Source: Candidatus Izemoplasma sp. (lineage in GTDB: Bacteria; Bacillota_I; Bacilli_A; Izemoplasmatales; Izemoplasmataceae). Taken from it: 64,000 nucleotides of DNA. The notes under the pieces were generated by a model. The model did not search any database. It had not been told where the DNA came from and saw only the letters and a program-made list of their open reading frames with translations. Position 1 is the first letter of the stretch. Every line of letters starts with the position of its first letter. Where the stretch lies: positions 62,001-126,000 of the forward strand of contig JAIPGF010000001.1 of the NCBI GenBank assembly GCA_021736205.1, read 5' to 3'. The position numbers and the translations under genes are program-made. Below, piece after piece: positions 41,983 to 51,845 of the stretch.

Positions 41983-43551
41983 TTACTTTATTAAATAATC
42001 TTCTATAATAATTTGTTTTTTTGTTTTGTTTCTAAACGTATTGGTGTCGAGTCTTCCAAGTAACGACACATAATTAACATCTTTTAGTTTGTTATAGAGG
42101 GTGGTGTTATTAAAGAAGATTGCTTCATTTTGATAATCTAAATTAAGTTTTGTGTGTTCATTTTGAATCAAAAAGGTTTTTTTAACGAATATATTCTCAA
42201 AAACAAACAAACAATCTTTTAGATCATATTTACTAAGCGCTTCGATTTGTTTGATGTCTAATGTATAAATATCAATTTTACCTTCTGCTTCTTGGACTGC
42301 GATATCGTCTGTCTGGGGGATTAAATCATTAAATCGTTGTTTAAATTCTTTGAAATAGTCTTTTTTAAATTCTAAACCAGCAGCATTCTTATGCCCACCA
42401 AAACGCATTAGAATATCTTTTAATTGACGTAAAATAAGAATGGTGTTAACGCCATTATAAGAACGAATGCTTCCTTTGTAGGTAAATTCGTCTTCTTTTA
42501 AAACGACGGCTGTTTTTAAATACTCATTGGCGAGTCTGCTTGCGACAATCCCTAGTACGCCTTCATGCATACGTTTAGAGGCGGTGATGATACTTGGCTT
42601 AGAGGTGTCTAAATGCTTAATTGTGTCGTTATACAGTACTTTGGTTAGTTTTTTACGTTTGTTGTTTAATTCTTCTATTTCACGAATCGTTCTTAGTGCT
42701 TCACGTTTTGTTTTAGAAAGCAACAGTTTAACAGCGAGTTTCGCACTTTTCATGCGACCACAGCTATTAATGCGTGGTGCTATTTTATATTGAATGTCAG
42801 ACACCGAGGGAAAATCTATCTCTAAAAATCTTAAAAGTTCTCTTAATCCGAGATTGGTCGGGAATCTCATTTGTTTGAGTCCAACATTAACAATCGCTCT
42901 ATTTTCATCGACAAGGGGCATCATATCTGCCACAGTTCCTAAGGCTGCCACTTCGTTATAAATATAGGCTTCTTCTCCAATTAATGCTTGGGCTACTTTA
43001 AATGCGACTCCTACGCCGGCGAGTGGTTTAAATGGGTAGTCACTATATTCTGTGTGTATTATAGAGAAGGCATCGGGTTGGTGTTGTGATTTATGATGAT
43101 CAGTGATGATAAAATCGACGTTATTTTCTTTGAAAATAGTCGCTTCTTCTACACTTTTAATACCGTTATCGACTGTTATAACTAACGTAAATTCATCATT
43201 AATGATTTCATACGCTTTATTGGCAGTTAACCCATAGCCATCCACAAAGCGGTTGGGAATATCAAATGAAATATTACCCCCCATGTTTTTAATGGTATCA
43301 TAAAGCAGATATGTTGAGGTAATCCCATCAACATCATAATCGCCATAGATTAATATTTTTTCATTTTTTTGAATAGCCAGTGAAATACGGTCGACTGTTT
43401 TTTTCATTGGCTGGAATAAATAGGGATCATCATAGGCTTCTTCTGTGAGTTGAAATTGTTCTTCGTAGTTAGTAATTCCCCGTGAACTATAAATTTCATT
43501 TACTAAATCAGTTTGATTTAGCTGATCGTTTTTAATGGTCCATTTTGACAT
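41983..43551 (-). CDS. recJ: Single-stranded-DNA-specific exonuclease RecJ
   Basis: A 522-residue DHH-family 5'-3' exonuclease used in recombination and repair. Motifs: ILIYGDYDVDGITSTY, VITVDNGIKS, IITDHHKSQ, GVAFKVAQAL, and the DHHA1 part RFGGHKNAAGLEF. It is shorter than the ~750-residue Bacillus enzyme and near the length of E. coli RecJ, lacking the extra C-terminal domain. ATG at 43549-43551 follows AGGTGACTAAA. Confidence 0.94.
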   Translation of the reverse strand: MSKWTIKNDQLNQTDLVNEIYSSRGITNYEEQFQLTEEAYDDPYLFQPMKKTVDRISLAIQKNEKILIYGDYDVDGITSTYLLYDTIKNMGGNISFDIPNRFVDGYGLTANKAYEIINDEFTLVITVDNGIKSVEEATIFKENNVDFIITDHHKSQHQPDAFSIIHTEYSDYPFKPLAGVGVAFKVAQALIGEEAYIYNEVAALGTVADMMPLVDENRAIVNVGLKQMRFPTNLGLRELLRFLEIDFPSVSDIQYKIAPRINSCGRMKSAKLAVKLLLSKTKREALRTIREIEELNNKRKKLTKVLYNDTIKHLDTSKPSIITASKRMHEGVLGIVASRLANEYLKTAVVLKEDEFTYKGSIRSYNGVNTILILRQLKDILMRFGGHKNAAGLEFKKDYFKEFKQRFNDLIPQTDDIAVQEAEGKIDIYTLDIKQIEALSKYDLKDCLFVFENIFVKKTFLIQNEHTKLNLDYQNEAIFFNNTTLYNKLKDVNYVSLLGRLDTNTFRNKTKKQIIIEDYLIK

Positions 43552-43573
43552 TTTAGTCACCTATCTTTTTTTA

Positions 43574-45226
43574 TTACATATGGATTGGTGCGCTTACTCC
43601 AATTAAACTTAAGGCATCTTTTAAAACGATTCTTACAGCATTAAGTAAAGCAAGACGCTCTAATGTATGTTGTTTGTCATCAACGACAATTTGTTCTGCG
43701 TTATAGTAGGTATGAAATGCTGAGGCAAGTGCAATAATGTAATTGGTTAGTTTATGGGGTTCACGTTTATCACTTGCAATGGAAATGATTTCAGGGTAAT
43801 TGGCTAGTTCTGTGATTAAATCAAAGGCTTGTTTCGATTTGATGGTGGAAAAGGTGTTTGGTAAGTCTGTGATTTTATAGCCTTCTTCTTGAGCTTTATC
43901 AAAGATACTATGAATTCTAGCATGCGCATATTGGGTATAATATACGGGGTTTTCATTGGTTTGTCTGATGGCAAGGTCTAAATCTAAATCCATTTGTGTA
44001 TTGAGACTTCTAGCCGCAAAAAAGAAACGAATAGGATCTTTTCCAACCTCATCTAATAAATCTATTAGCGTGATGGCTTTTCCACTACGTTTTGACATTT
44101 TGACTTCTTTCCCATCTTGTAAGACTTTTACCATTTGTAAGATTTCAACTTCTAAAGCGTCTTCTTTACCGCCGACCATTCTAATGGCTGCTTGTAAACG
44201 ATCAATATATCCGTGGTGATCGCCACCTAATATATCAATTAATTTGGTAAAACCACGGTCTAATTTATTTTTATGGTACGCTATATCAGGTGTTAAATAG
44301 GTATATGTTCCATCACTTTTAATAATAACGCGGTCTTTTTCATCCTCATAAAGGCTTGTTTTTAACCAAGTTGCGCCATCTTCTTCATAAGTGTATCCTG
44401 CTTCTTTTAAAGTAGCAACTGTTTTTGATACGAGTTCTTCATCATACAATGTTTGTTCAGAAAACCACACATCAAACTTCACGTTAAAACGTTTCAGATC
44501 ACGTTTTAAATTATCTAGTAAATACGTTACGCCATACTCTTTAAAGAAAGATAAATGATCGCCTGTAAGATAGGAGTCATTTTCTTGTTCTTTAATTTTT
44601 TCAGCCACTTCAATAATTTCTTTTCCATGATACCCATCTTCTGGTATATCTATCTTAATATCAAACAGTTGTTTATATCGTGCTTCAATACTTTTAGCTA
44701 AGTTTGTGATTTGATTTCCGGCATCGTTCACATAATATTCTTTCGTCACGTTATAGCCTGCTTTGGTTAATATTCTACAAAGGGCATCACCCGCTGCAGC
44801 TCCTCTTGCATGGCCCACATGGAGTGCGCCTGTTGGGTTAACACTCACAAACTCAATATTGAGACGTTCATCTGTTTTTTTAGGGGACGAGCCATAATAT
44901 GTTTGTTGTTCATTGATAATAGCAATGGTTTTTAGTAAGAATGTTTTATCGATGAAAAAGTTAATAAAACCAGGTCCAGCTATGGTTGTTTCTTTGACGT
45001 TACAACCAGTTATGTCAAGTGTTTCAATGATATCAGCAGCAACGTCTCTTGGTGATTTTTTAGCATATCTGGCATATTGCATTGCAATATTGGTGGAAAA
45101 ATCACCGTTGGTTTCATCTTTTGGTACTTCTAAATTTATTTGGACAGTTTCAGTATAATACGGTTGTTTTTTTAAACTTTCTTTGATGGCTGTGATTAGG
45201 GTCTGTTTTAGTTGTTTTAATGTCAT
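43574..45226 (-). CDS. argS: Arginyl-tRNA synthetase
   Basis: A 550-residue class I synthetase. HIGH-type motif in NPTGALHVGHARG, a KMSKS motif VKMSKRSGKAI (present here although many ArgRS lack it), the N-terminal Add-1 domain and a C-terminal DALR anticodon domain. Charges tRNA-Arg. Located between nadC (11-base gap) and recJ (13-base gap). Confidence 0.97.
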   Translation of the reverse strand: MTLKQLKQTLITAIKESLKKQPYYTETVQINLEVPKDETNGDFSTNIAMQYARYAKKSPRDVAADIIETLDITGCNVKETTIAGPGFINFFIDKTFLLKTIAIINEQQTYYGSSPKKTDERLNIEFVSVNPTGALHVGHARGAAAGDALCRILTKAGYNVTKEYYVNDAGNQITNLAKSIEARYKQLFDIKIDIPEDGYHGKEIIEVAEKIKEQENDSYLTGDHLSFFKEYGVTYLLDNLKRDLKRFNVKFDVWFSEQTLYDEELVSKTVATLKEAGYTYEEDGATWLKTSLYEDEKDRVIIKSDGTYTYLTPDIAYHKNKLDRGFTKLIDILGGDHHGYIDRLQAAIRMVGGKEDALEVEILQMVKVLQDGKEVKMSKRSGKAITLIDLLDEVGKDPIRFFFAARSLNTQMDLDLDLAIRQTNENPVYYTQYAHARIHSIFDKAQEEGYKITDLPNTFSTIKSKQAFDLITELANYPEIISIASDKREPHKLTNYIIALASAFHTYYNAEQIVVDDKQHTLERLALLNAVRIVLKDALSLIGVSAPIHM

Positions 45227-45237
45227 TTTTTTACCTC

Positions 45238-46059
45238 TTAAAATTTTAAACTAATGTCTAATGCTTCATAGGAGTGGGTTAGTTTACCAACGCTAATAAA
45301 GTCAACTCCGGTTTGACTAACAGATTCAATCCGATCAAGTGTCATATTACCACTGGCTTCAAGTTGTTTTTGGTGATCATTTAAAATTACACATTGTCGC
45401 ATTAATTCATTACTCATATTATCTAACATTATAATATCACAAGCGGTATTTAATGCTTCTTTGAATTGCGCCATTGTTTCAACTTCCACTTCTATTTTAA
45501 CGGTGTCTTTAACGGACGCTTTTATTTTAGTTACTGCCTTTGTAATACTTCCTACCGCTTTGATGTGATTGTCTTTAATCATGACTTGATCACTTAAACT
45601 AAATCGATGATTGGTGCCACCACCGTGTCTGACAGCCATTTTTTCTAAATAGCGTAAATTGGGGGTGGTTTTTCGTGTATCAAGTATTTTTGCATTCGTA
45701 TTTAACGTCTTCTTAACAAACTTGTTTGTAAGTGTCGCAATCCCACTCATGCGTTGTAAGATATTGAGTGCAAGTCGTTCTGATTTTAAAATAGATTTAG
45801 CTTTTCCTTTGATAATTGCTAATATATCTCCTGTATCCACATGTGAGCCATCACCATTAATAATTTTAATCGTCACAGAGGCATCCATAATTTCAAACAC
45901 ACGTTTGAACACCATCATCCCACTAATAACACCCGTTTGTTTAGCAATTAAAACGCCTTCATATTCTTGCTCAGCAAATAAGTTATCTGAGGTTATATCC
46001 AGCGTTGGAATATCTTCTTTAATCGCATTGTTAATAATTTCATCAATAATTAAGTCCAT
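45238..46059 (-). CDS. nadC: Nicotinate-nucleotide pyrophosphorylase (carboxylating)
   Basis: A 273-residue quinolinate phosphoribosyltransferase, which turns quinolinate and PRPP into nicotinate mononucleotide. Signatures are LNILQRMSGIAT, LDTRKTTPNLRYLEKMAVRHGGGTNHR (substrate-binding Arg, Lys, His), MIKDNH and EVEVE. The usual partners nadA and nadB are not adjacent; instead it follows the Fic-like regulator by eight bases. Quinolinate supply must come from genes elsewhere or from outside. Confidence 0.95.
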   Translation of the reverse strand: MDLIIDEIINNAIKEDIPTLDITSDNLFAEQEYEGVLIAKQTGVISGMMVFKRVFEIMDASVTIKIINGDGSHVDTGDILAIIKGKAKSILKSERLALNILQRMSGIATLTNKFVKKTLNTNAKILDTRKTTPNLRYLEKMAVRHGGGTNHRFSLSDQVMIKDNHIKAVGSITKAVTKIKASVKDTVKIEVEVETMAQFKEALNTACDIIMLDNMSNELMRQCVILNDHQKQLEASGNMTLDRIESVSQTGVDFISVGKLTHSYEALDISLKF

Positions 46060-46067
46060 TTAATCAC

Positions 46068-47135
46068 CTACAATTTTAAATCAAGTTGTTCAAAAGAGCG
46101 TTTGGTGCTTGAGCGATCTTTTAATCGTATCCACTTAGCACTTCTACCTTTGCCAGTGGGTCTTATAACACCTTCATCTCTAAGTCTTCTTAATGTTCTA
46201 TTGATCGTTGAATCAGAGATATATGGGTGTTTCTTACGAATATCATTTTTACGAAATACATCTTGTAATTTATAAATCGTGTTTTCCACATTATCAGATT
46301 TATTTAAATCTTTGTCGAATTTATAATCTCTGACTAATCCATTTAAACGGTCATATGATTTTAACGATATGTTCAAGAAATACCGATGCATCGGTAAAAA
46401 CTGAGCAAATCCTTCAATCCAGTTAAAACTAGATTTTAAGAAGGTATCATGAAACTCCTTTTTTTGATTGGCTAGAAATTCAAAAAAGTTAATATATTCA
46501 TACACTTCATAACCATTATCAAGTAATAAAATATAAAGAATGAGTATCGCTATTTCTTCATTTTTTTCTAAAAATGGTTGTATTTTTATAAAATCAATGT
46601 AAAAGGCTGTGATAATCAGCGAAATTTCATAGTTGCTGTTGTTTTTGGCTTGATTAAACAGTTTAATCATTTGTTCAAGGGATTCCCTTGTTGTTGTAAT
46701 AGAGGTATCTAATAAAGATGTTTTAATCTTTTTATCTAGTTTACGAAATCTAAGTTTGTCCTTCGTTAAAATGCCTTTGTACAAAAAGGTTAAAAGATCT
46801 TGTATTTCTGTTGCTAATAAATGAAACGAATCAAGATCGTCATGAATTTTTTTAAAAGCTAATCGAATATTTTTTACTAAACGTTCTGTGTTATTTTTTG
46901 CTTTGTTATCACGATAACAAAGTGATTTAAAGCGTGTATCACTCACATCAATATCAAAAAACTTGGCAAAATAATAGGTATTATTTAGCACAGTCTGTTG
47001 ATTAATTGCGTCATAATCTTTTTCTAATAGTCGGTGGTTATGAGCGTTAATCCCAATCGATTTATAAAGTGTTAAATAATTTTTTATCACATCATTGGGG
47101 ATTTGCATCTTATTTAAATTTGTCAAACATTTCAT
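46068..47135 (-). CDS. Fic-fold protein with degenerate active site and C-terminal winged helix
   Basis: A 355-residue protein. Residues ~170-260 follow the Fic core: a helix (ISLIITAFYIDFIKI), then QPFLEKNEEIAI where active AMPylators have HPFxDGNGRxxR, then LYILLLDNGY. The catalytic His is Gln and the GNGR phosphate loop is KNEE, so nucleotide transfer is very unlikely. The C-terminus (about 290-345) is a winged helix, ISDSTINRTLRRLRDEGVIR followed by a basic wing. It probably acts as a DNA-binding regulator. It starts the operon with nadC next, which suggests a link to NAD supply or autoregulation; this is inference. Confidence 0.75.
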   Translation of the reverse strand: MKCLTNLNKMQIPNDVIKNYLTLYKSIGINAHNHRLLEKDYDAINQQTVLNNTYYFAKFFDIDVSDTRFKSLCYRDNKAKNNTERLVKNIRLAFKKIHDDLDSFHLLATEIQDLLTFLYKGILTKDKLRFRKLDKKIKTSLLDTSITTTRESLEQMIKLFNQAKNNSNYEISLIITAFYIDFIKIQPFLEKNEEIAILILYILLLDNGYEVYEYINFFEFLANQKKEFHDTFLKSSFNWIEGFAQFLPMHRYFLNISLKSYDRLNGLVRDYKFDKDLNKSDNVENTIYKLQDVFRKNDIRKKHPYISDSTINRTLRRLRDEGVIRPTGKGRSAKWIRLKDRSSTKRSFEQLDLKL

Positions 47136-47167
47136 CCTGTCACCTCAATTACTCCATAGATATCTTC

Positions 47168-47196
47168 ATTTTACTATATTAATGTCTATTTTCCAA
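47168..47196 (-). promoter_or_regulatory. Promoter of the fic-nadC-argS-recJ operon
   Basis: Minus strand TTGGAA (47191-47196), 17 nt, TAAAAT (47168-47173). GAGGTGACAGG precedes the ATG. Confidence 0.7.
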
Positions 47197-47242
47197 TTAA
47201 TTTAGTGTTTTTTTATAGTCATTTAAAGTCAACTGAACATGA

Positions 47243-47273
47243 AAATTAAGAAGTGCTCAGCACTTCTTAATTT
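47243..47273 (-). terminator. Terminator-like palindrome after parC
   Basis: Fourteen-base stem AAATTAAGAAGTGC / GCACTTCTTAATTT around a TCA triloop, one base after the parC stop. The T run is short (four). Its core resembles the palindrome at 13235-13259, AAGAAG-Y-GC...GC-R-CTTCTT, with the variable pair changed on both arms. Confidence 0.75.
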
Positions 47274-47274
47274 G

Positions 47275-49788
47275 TTAGTCAAAGAGTTTTTGTTGTATAT
47301 CTTCTTTATCGTCTTGTCTTGTGTAGGCACTAAGCGGTGGATAATCGGGATTTTCTTCAAGTTGTTCTAAGTTAATAAACCTCGGTGTTCCTGCTTTTTT
47401 CTTAATAAATGTTCGACCATTTTCTGTGGTATCTGTTTTAAACTTAAAGGCATTAAATTTAACGGCTGTATTCGTTGTAGTAACAACAACTGATGCACGG
47501 TCTTTATACTGTGTTTCATTGAGTAAACTGGCATCAACCACGTAATAGGGATTAGATTTAACGACTTTGTATAACTGTACGCCTTTGTTTGTTCGTTTTT
47601 TCTTTTCAATATCAGATAGACTCATTCGTTTAATCGTTCCTCGGTTGGTGAGCAATAGCAAATCATGAAAGTCTTTTAAATAAAGTCCCACAGTTAATTC
47701 ATCTCTTGGAGACATATTTTGTGCTTTCATTCCTTTAGCGATCGTTGAGGTGATTGAGATATCTTCGGCATTGAAACGGAGTGCTTTACCGCGTTTTGAA
47801 ATAATAAGTAACTCACCGTTATGTTCTTTGGTAATATCAATGCTCACTACTTCATTACCCTCATCTAGTTGAATGGCTTTAATTGGACGGGTATAGCGTG
47901 CAACATCAAAATCTTTAAGTTTTGTTTGTTTAATTAAATTGTCTTTTGTGACAAAGAGCAAGGTTTTATCTGCTTCAAAATCAGACACTTGAATAATTTT
48001 TATAATTTTTTCTTCTTGTTCAAGTTCGACAATGTTATTAATGTGAGTTCCGAGTTCTTTCCATTTATAGCGAGGAATTTTATAGACCGGAAGATAAATG
48101 TAATTTCCTAAGTTGGTAAAAATCAGCATCGTATCTAAGTTAGATACGACGTCTTCAAATAAGAAGGAATCATTTTCTTTCAACATCGTTGATTCAGTTG
48201 CGCTATGTGAACGTTTAGATGCTGCTTTAATGTAGCCCTCTTTTGTAATTCCTACAACAACGTGTTCTTCAGAAATTAATTTTTCTTCAGCTACTTTAAA
48301 GGTTTCAATTTCTTCTTCTATTTCGCTTCTACGTGTAGTATCTAGTTGTTTTTGGAATTTTCGTAATTCTTTGATAATAACTTTTTCTAATTCCAATTCG
48401 GTATTTAATATTTTATTGAGTTGATCTATTTCTTTATTTAAAGCTGATTTTTCACTTTCTAAAGCTTTAATATCAGTACTTGATAAACGATATAATTGCA
48501 ATGTCACAATTGCTTCTGCTTGTTCTTCTGAAAAATCAAATTCTTGTTTGATTTTAGATTTAGCTTGTTTTTTATTTTTAGAAATACGAATTAATGCAAT
48601 TACTTGATCAATGACTTCCATAAGACGGATAATTCCATCGACAATATGCAGACGTTTTTTTGCTTTTCTGAGTTTGAAATTAGAGCGATTGGTAATCACT
48701 TCTTTTTGATGTAAAATATAAGCATCTAAAATTTCAAATAAACTCATTAACTTCGGTCGTTTATTATCGATTGCAACCATATTGTAATTGTATGTTTTGG
48801 TGAGATTGGTTTTGCGATGTAAAAACTTTAAAATTGCTACAGGATCAAAATCTTTTGATACTTTAACAACGATTCTAAGTCCTGTGCGGTCTGATTCATC
48901 ACGTACATAATCTATCCCGTCAATTTTCTTTTTTAGACGAATATCATCAATTTTTCTAACCAGGTTCGCTTTATTTACTTCATACGGTATTTCTGTAACA
49001 ATAATCAGTTGATCGTCAATTGTTGCTTTTGATTTAATTTTGATACGTCCGCGTCCTGTTTCAAACGCTTTTTTTATTTGTTTTTTTCCTTGGACAATTG
49101 CCCCAGTTGGAAAATCTGGCCCCTTAACAATCTCAAGTAATGCATCAAGTTCCATTTTAGGATTTTTCAAACGTTTGATAACGGCTGTGATTATTTCATC
49201 GGTGTTATGCGGGGGAATTTCTGTGGCATATCCTGCCGAAATTCCTGTTGCCCCATTGAGTAATAAATTGGGAATACGTGCTGGTAGCACAGTTGGTTCG
49301 TATTCTTCATCGTCAAAGTTTGGAATAAAGTCAACCGTTTGAAATTCTATGTCTTTAAGTAACATTTCACTTGTTTTAGACATGCGTGCTTCAGTATAAC
49401 GCATTGCTGCTGGGCTATCACCATCGATTGATCCTTTGTTACCATGCATATCAACTAATAAATTGGATGTTTTCCAATATTGTGATAAGCGAACCATTGC
49501 GTTATAAACAGATGTATCACCATGTGGATGATACTTCCCAATAACGTCCCCAACAATACGAGCACTTTTCTTAAAGGGTTTATTGGAAAACATCCCGAGT
49601 TTATACATAGAAAAAAGGATGCGTCGTTGTACGGGTTTCAACCCATCACGTACATCGGGTAACGCACGGTCTTGAATAATATATTTTGAATAACGACCAA
49701 AACGATCGCCAACAATTTTTTCTAAGTTTTCATTTTGAATATTCTTATCTACAAAATCATTGATGTCTTTAATTACTTTGCTTGCCAT
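47275..49788 (-). CDS. parC: DNA topoisomerase IV subunit A
   Basis: An 837-residue type IIA topoisomerase subunit, the DNA-cutting half. The N-terminal winged helix domain has RALPDVRDGLKPVQRRILF, HPHGDTSVYNAMVRLSQ, the ParC-type GNKGSIDGDSPAAMRYTEAR with the active-site Tyr, and DFIPNFDDEEYEPTVLPARIPN, which separate it from GyrA; a C-terminal beta-pinwheel follows. At the two quinolone hot-spot positions it has Thr and Asn instead of the usual Ser and Glu/Asp. It follows parE by 12 bases. Confidence 0.95.
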   Translation of the reverse strand: MASKVIKDINDFVDKNIQNENLEKIVGDRFGRYSKYIIQDRALPDVRDGLKPVQRRILFSMYKLGMFSNKPFKKSARIVGDVIGKYHPHGDTSVYNAMVRLSQYWKTSNLLVDMHGNKGSIDGDSPAAMRYTEARMSKTSEMLLKDIEFQTVDFIPNFDDEEYEPTVLPARIPNLLLNGATGISAGYATEIPPHNTDEIITAVIKRLKNPKMELDALLEIVKGPDFPTGAIVQGKKQIKKAFETGRGRIKIKSKATIDDQLIIVTEIPYEVNKANLVRKIDDIRLKKKIDGIDYVRDESDRTGLRIVVKVSKDFDPVAILKFLHRKTNLTKTYNYNMVAIDNKRPKLMSLFEILDAYILHQKEVITNRSNFKLRKAKKRLHIVDGIIRLMEVIDQVIALIRISKNKKQAKSKIKQEFDFSEEQAEAIVTLQLYRLSSTDIKALESEKSALNKEIDQLNKILNTELELEKVIIKELRKFQKQLDTTRRSEIEEEIETFKVAEEKLISEEHVVVGITKEGYIKAASKRSHSATESTMLKENDSFLFEDVVSNLDTMLIFTNLGNYIYLPVYKIPRYKWKELGTHINNIVELEQEEKIIKIIQVSDFEADKTLLFVTKDNLIKQTKLKDFDVARYTRPIKAIQLDEGNEVVSIDITKEHNGELLIISKRGKALRFNAEDISITSTIAKGMKAQNMSPRDELTVGLYLKDFHDLLLLTNRGTIKRMSLSDIEKKKRTNKGVQLYKVVKSNPYYVVDASLLNETQYKDRASVVVTTTNTAVKFNAFKFKTDTTENGRTFIKKKAGTPRFINLEQLEENPDYPPLSAYTRQDDKEDIQQKLFD

Positions 49789-49800
49789 AAAATCACTGCC

Positions 49801-51720
49801 TTATAAGGTAAAATTGTCTTCGTTTGTAAAGACGACATTTGTTTCAATCCAATCACGTCTTGGTTCAACTTTATTGCCCATCAGAATATTGATTTGTTGA
49901 TCCGCTTCTGCTAAATCATCAATATTAACCTGAATTAATGTGCGTTTGTTTGGATTCATTGTCGTTTCCCAAAGTTGATCGGCATTCATCTCTCCGAGTC
50001 CTTTGTAACGTTGAATATTAAACGATTTATATTTGTTTGTTAATTTTTCTAGTTGTTCGTCATTCCATAAATAATCTATATACGTTTTACCTCGCCATTT
50101 ACGCGTGAATTTATAGAGTGGTGGTAAAGCAATATATACTTTTCCAGCTTCAACGAGTTCGCGCATATAACGGAAGAAAAAGGTTAAAAGTAATACTTGA
50201 ATATGTGCCCCATCTGTATCGGCATCTGTCATGATAATAACTTTATCATAATTACATTTTTCAATATCAAAATCAGGACCAAGTCCTGCACCTATGGTGT
50301 GGATAATGGTATTGATTTCTTCATTTTTTAACACATCTTCAATTTTAGCTTTTTCTGTATTAATAACTTTACCTCGCAAGGGTAAGATGGCTTGAAAACG
50401 ACGGTCTCTACCTTGTTTAGCACTACCGCCAGCACTATCTCCCTCAACTAAGTATAGTTCATTTTTATCTTTATTTTTGCCTTGAGCAGGGGATAATTTA
50501 CCACTTAAATTAGGTTCTTTCCGACGCTTTTTCTTTTCGAGTCGTGCTTCTTCACGTGCTTTTCTAGCTGCATCGCGTGCATTTTGGGCCTTAATTGCTT
50601 TTTCGATTAACGTATAAGTTAAATTACTGTTTTCTTCAAAAAAGTATTTAAGTTTTTCTCCCACAACTTGTTCAACCGCTGTACGAGCAACGGGGGTTCC
50701 TAATTTATTTTTTGTTTGTCCTTCAAATTGAAGTAATTGTTCGGGGATACGGATACTGAGAATGGTTGTTAATCCTTCTCTAATATCTGCCCCATCTAAT
50801 TTATTACCATTTTTAAGTAGTTCAACACGTTCACCATACTCATTAAATAATTTAGTGAAGGCTGATTTATACCCTGTTTCATGGGTTCCACCATCTTGTG
50901 TACGAACATTGTTCACAAATGAAATTATTTTATTAGAATAGGTTTTGGTAAATTGGAAGGCAACTTCGACTTCTATATCGTGTGCTTGACCTTCAAAAAA
51001 CTTTGGATCATGAATGACTTTTCGATCGTCATTTAAGAAATCTAGATACGAGATGATACCATCTTCATAATGATATTCTTCTTCTAATCCTGCGCGTTCA
51101 TCTATCAGTTTTACGCGTAAGCCTTTTAATAAAAAGGCGCTTTCTCTTAAACGTTCAGATATCGCTTGAAAATTAAAAACCGTTGTACTGAAGATCTCAC
51201 TGTTTGGTTTAAACCAGACGCTTGTTCCCGTTTTACGGGTATTTTTAATTTTCGTAAGTTTAGATACTTTTCGGCCACCATCTTTAAAACTAATCTGGTG
51301 TGTTTCACCATTACGGTTGATTGTAACATCAACAAAATCACATAACGCATTGACAACACTTGCACCAACACCATGTAATCCGCCAGAAACTTTATAGCCA
51401 CCTTCTTGGCCAAATTTACCTCCAGCATGTAATCGTGAAAAGATAATTTCAACAGCACTTTTACCCGTGTTGTGTTGTCCAATTGGAACACCACGTCCAT
51501 TATCTTCTATGATGATTGAATTATCTTCTTTTATGGTTACTTCAATATAATCTCCATAACCAGCAAGTATTTCATCAATTGAATTATCTAATATTTCCCA
51601 CACTAAATGATGCAGTCCTCGACCATCTGTTGAACCAATATACATTCCGGGTCGTTTTCTAACTGCGTCTAATTCTTCTAGTATCTGAATTGATTCTGCT
51701 GTGTATGTTGTTTGTTCCAT
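49801..51720 (-). CDS. parE: DNA topoisomerase IV subunit B
   Basis: A 639-residue GHKL ATPase subunit. RKRPGMYIGSTDGRGLHHLV, EILDNSIDEILAGY, DNGRGVPI and GGLHGVGASVVNAL form the ATP site; the TOPRIM domain has YLVEGDSAGGSAKQGRDRRF and TDADTDGAHI, and the C-terminus shows QRYKGLGEMN. The SAKQGRDRRFQAILPLRGK sequence fits ParE better than GyrB. Decatenates daughter chromosomes together with ParC. AAGGAAGTGA lies before the ATG. Confidence 0.96.
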   Translation of the reverse strand: MEQTTYTAESIQILEELDAVRKRPGMYIGSTDGRGLHHLVWEILDNSIDEILAGYGDYIEVTIKEDNSIIIEDNGRGVPIGQHNTGKSAVEIIFSRLHAGGKFGQEGGYKVSGGLHGVGASVVNALCDFVDVTINRNGETHQISFKDGGRKVSKLTKIKNTRKTGTSVWFKPNSEIFSTTVFNFQAISERLRESAFLLKGLRVKLIDERAGLEEEYHYEDGIISYLDFLNDDRKVIHDPKFFEGQAHDIEVEVAFQFTKTYSNKIISFVNNVRTQDGGTHETGYKSAFTKLFNEYGERVELLKNGNKLDGADIREGLTTILSIRIPEQLLQFEGQTKNKLGTPVARTAVEQVVGEKLKYFFEENSNLTYTLIEKAIKAQNARDAARKAREEARLEKKKRRKEPNLSGKLSPAQGKNKDKNELYLVEGDSAGGSAKQGRDRRFQAILPLRGKVINTEKAKIEDVLKNEEINTIIHTIGAGLGPDFDIEKCNYDKVIIMTDADTDGAHIQVLLLTFFFRYMRELVEAGKVYIALPPLYKFTRKWRGKTYIDYLWNDEQLEKLTNKYKSFNIQRYKGLGEMNADQLWETTMNPNKRTLIQVNIDDLAEADQQINILMGNKVEPRRDWIETNVVFTNEDNFTL

Positions 51721-51801
51721 CGAGTCACTTCCTTCATCTAATTACCTGTTTAATTATATCAAAATCATTTTGTTTTTTGTAGTGTAAATTTTAATTTGGT
51801 A

Positions 51802-51810
51802 TGTTATAAT
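51802..51810 (+). promoter_or_regulatory. plsY promoter, extended -10
   Basis: TGT-TATAAT at 51802-51810. Transcription would start near 51817, so an upstream in-frame ATG at 51816 would be at or before the first base, supporting the start at 51846. Confidence 0.6.
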
Positions 51811-51845
51811 ATTTTATGTTATTCAAAAATATGGAGTTGATTAGT

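Noticed and set aside
51147-51500. Minus-strand alternative frame of 117 codons inside parE
   Set aside because: Same-strand frame shift inside a fully conserved ParE reading frame; no initiation signal.
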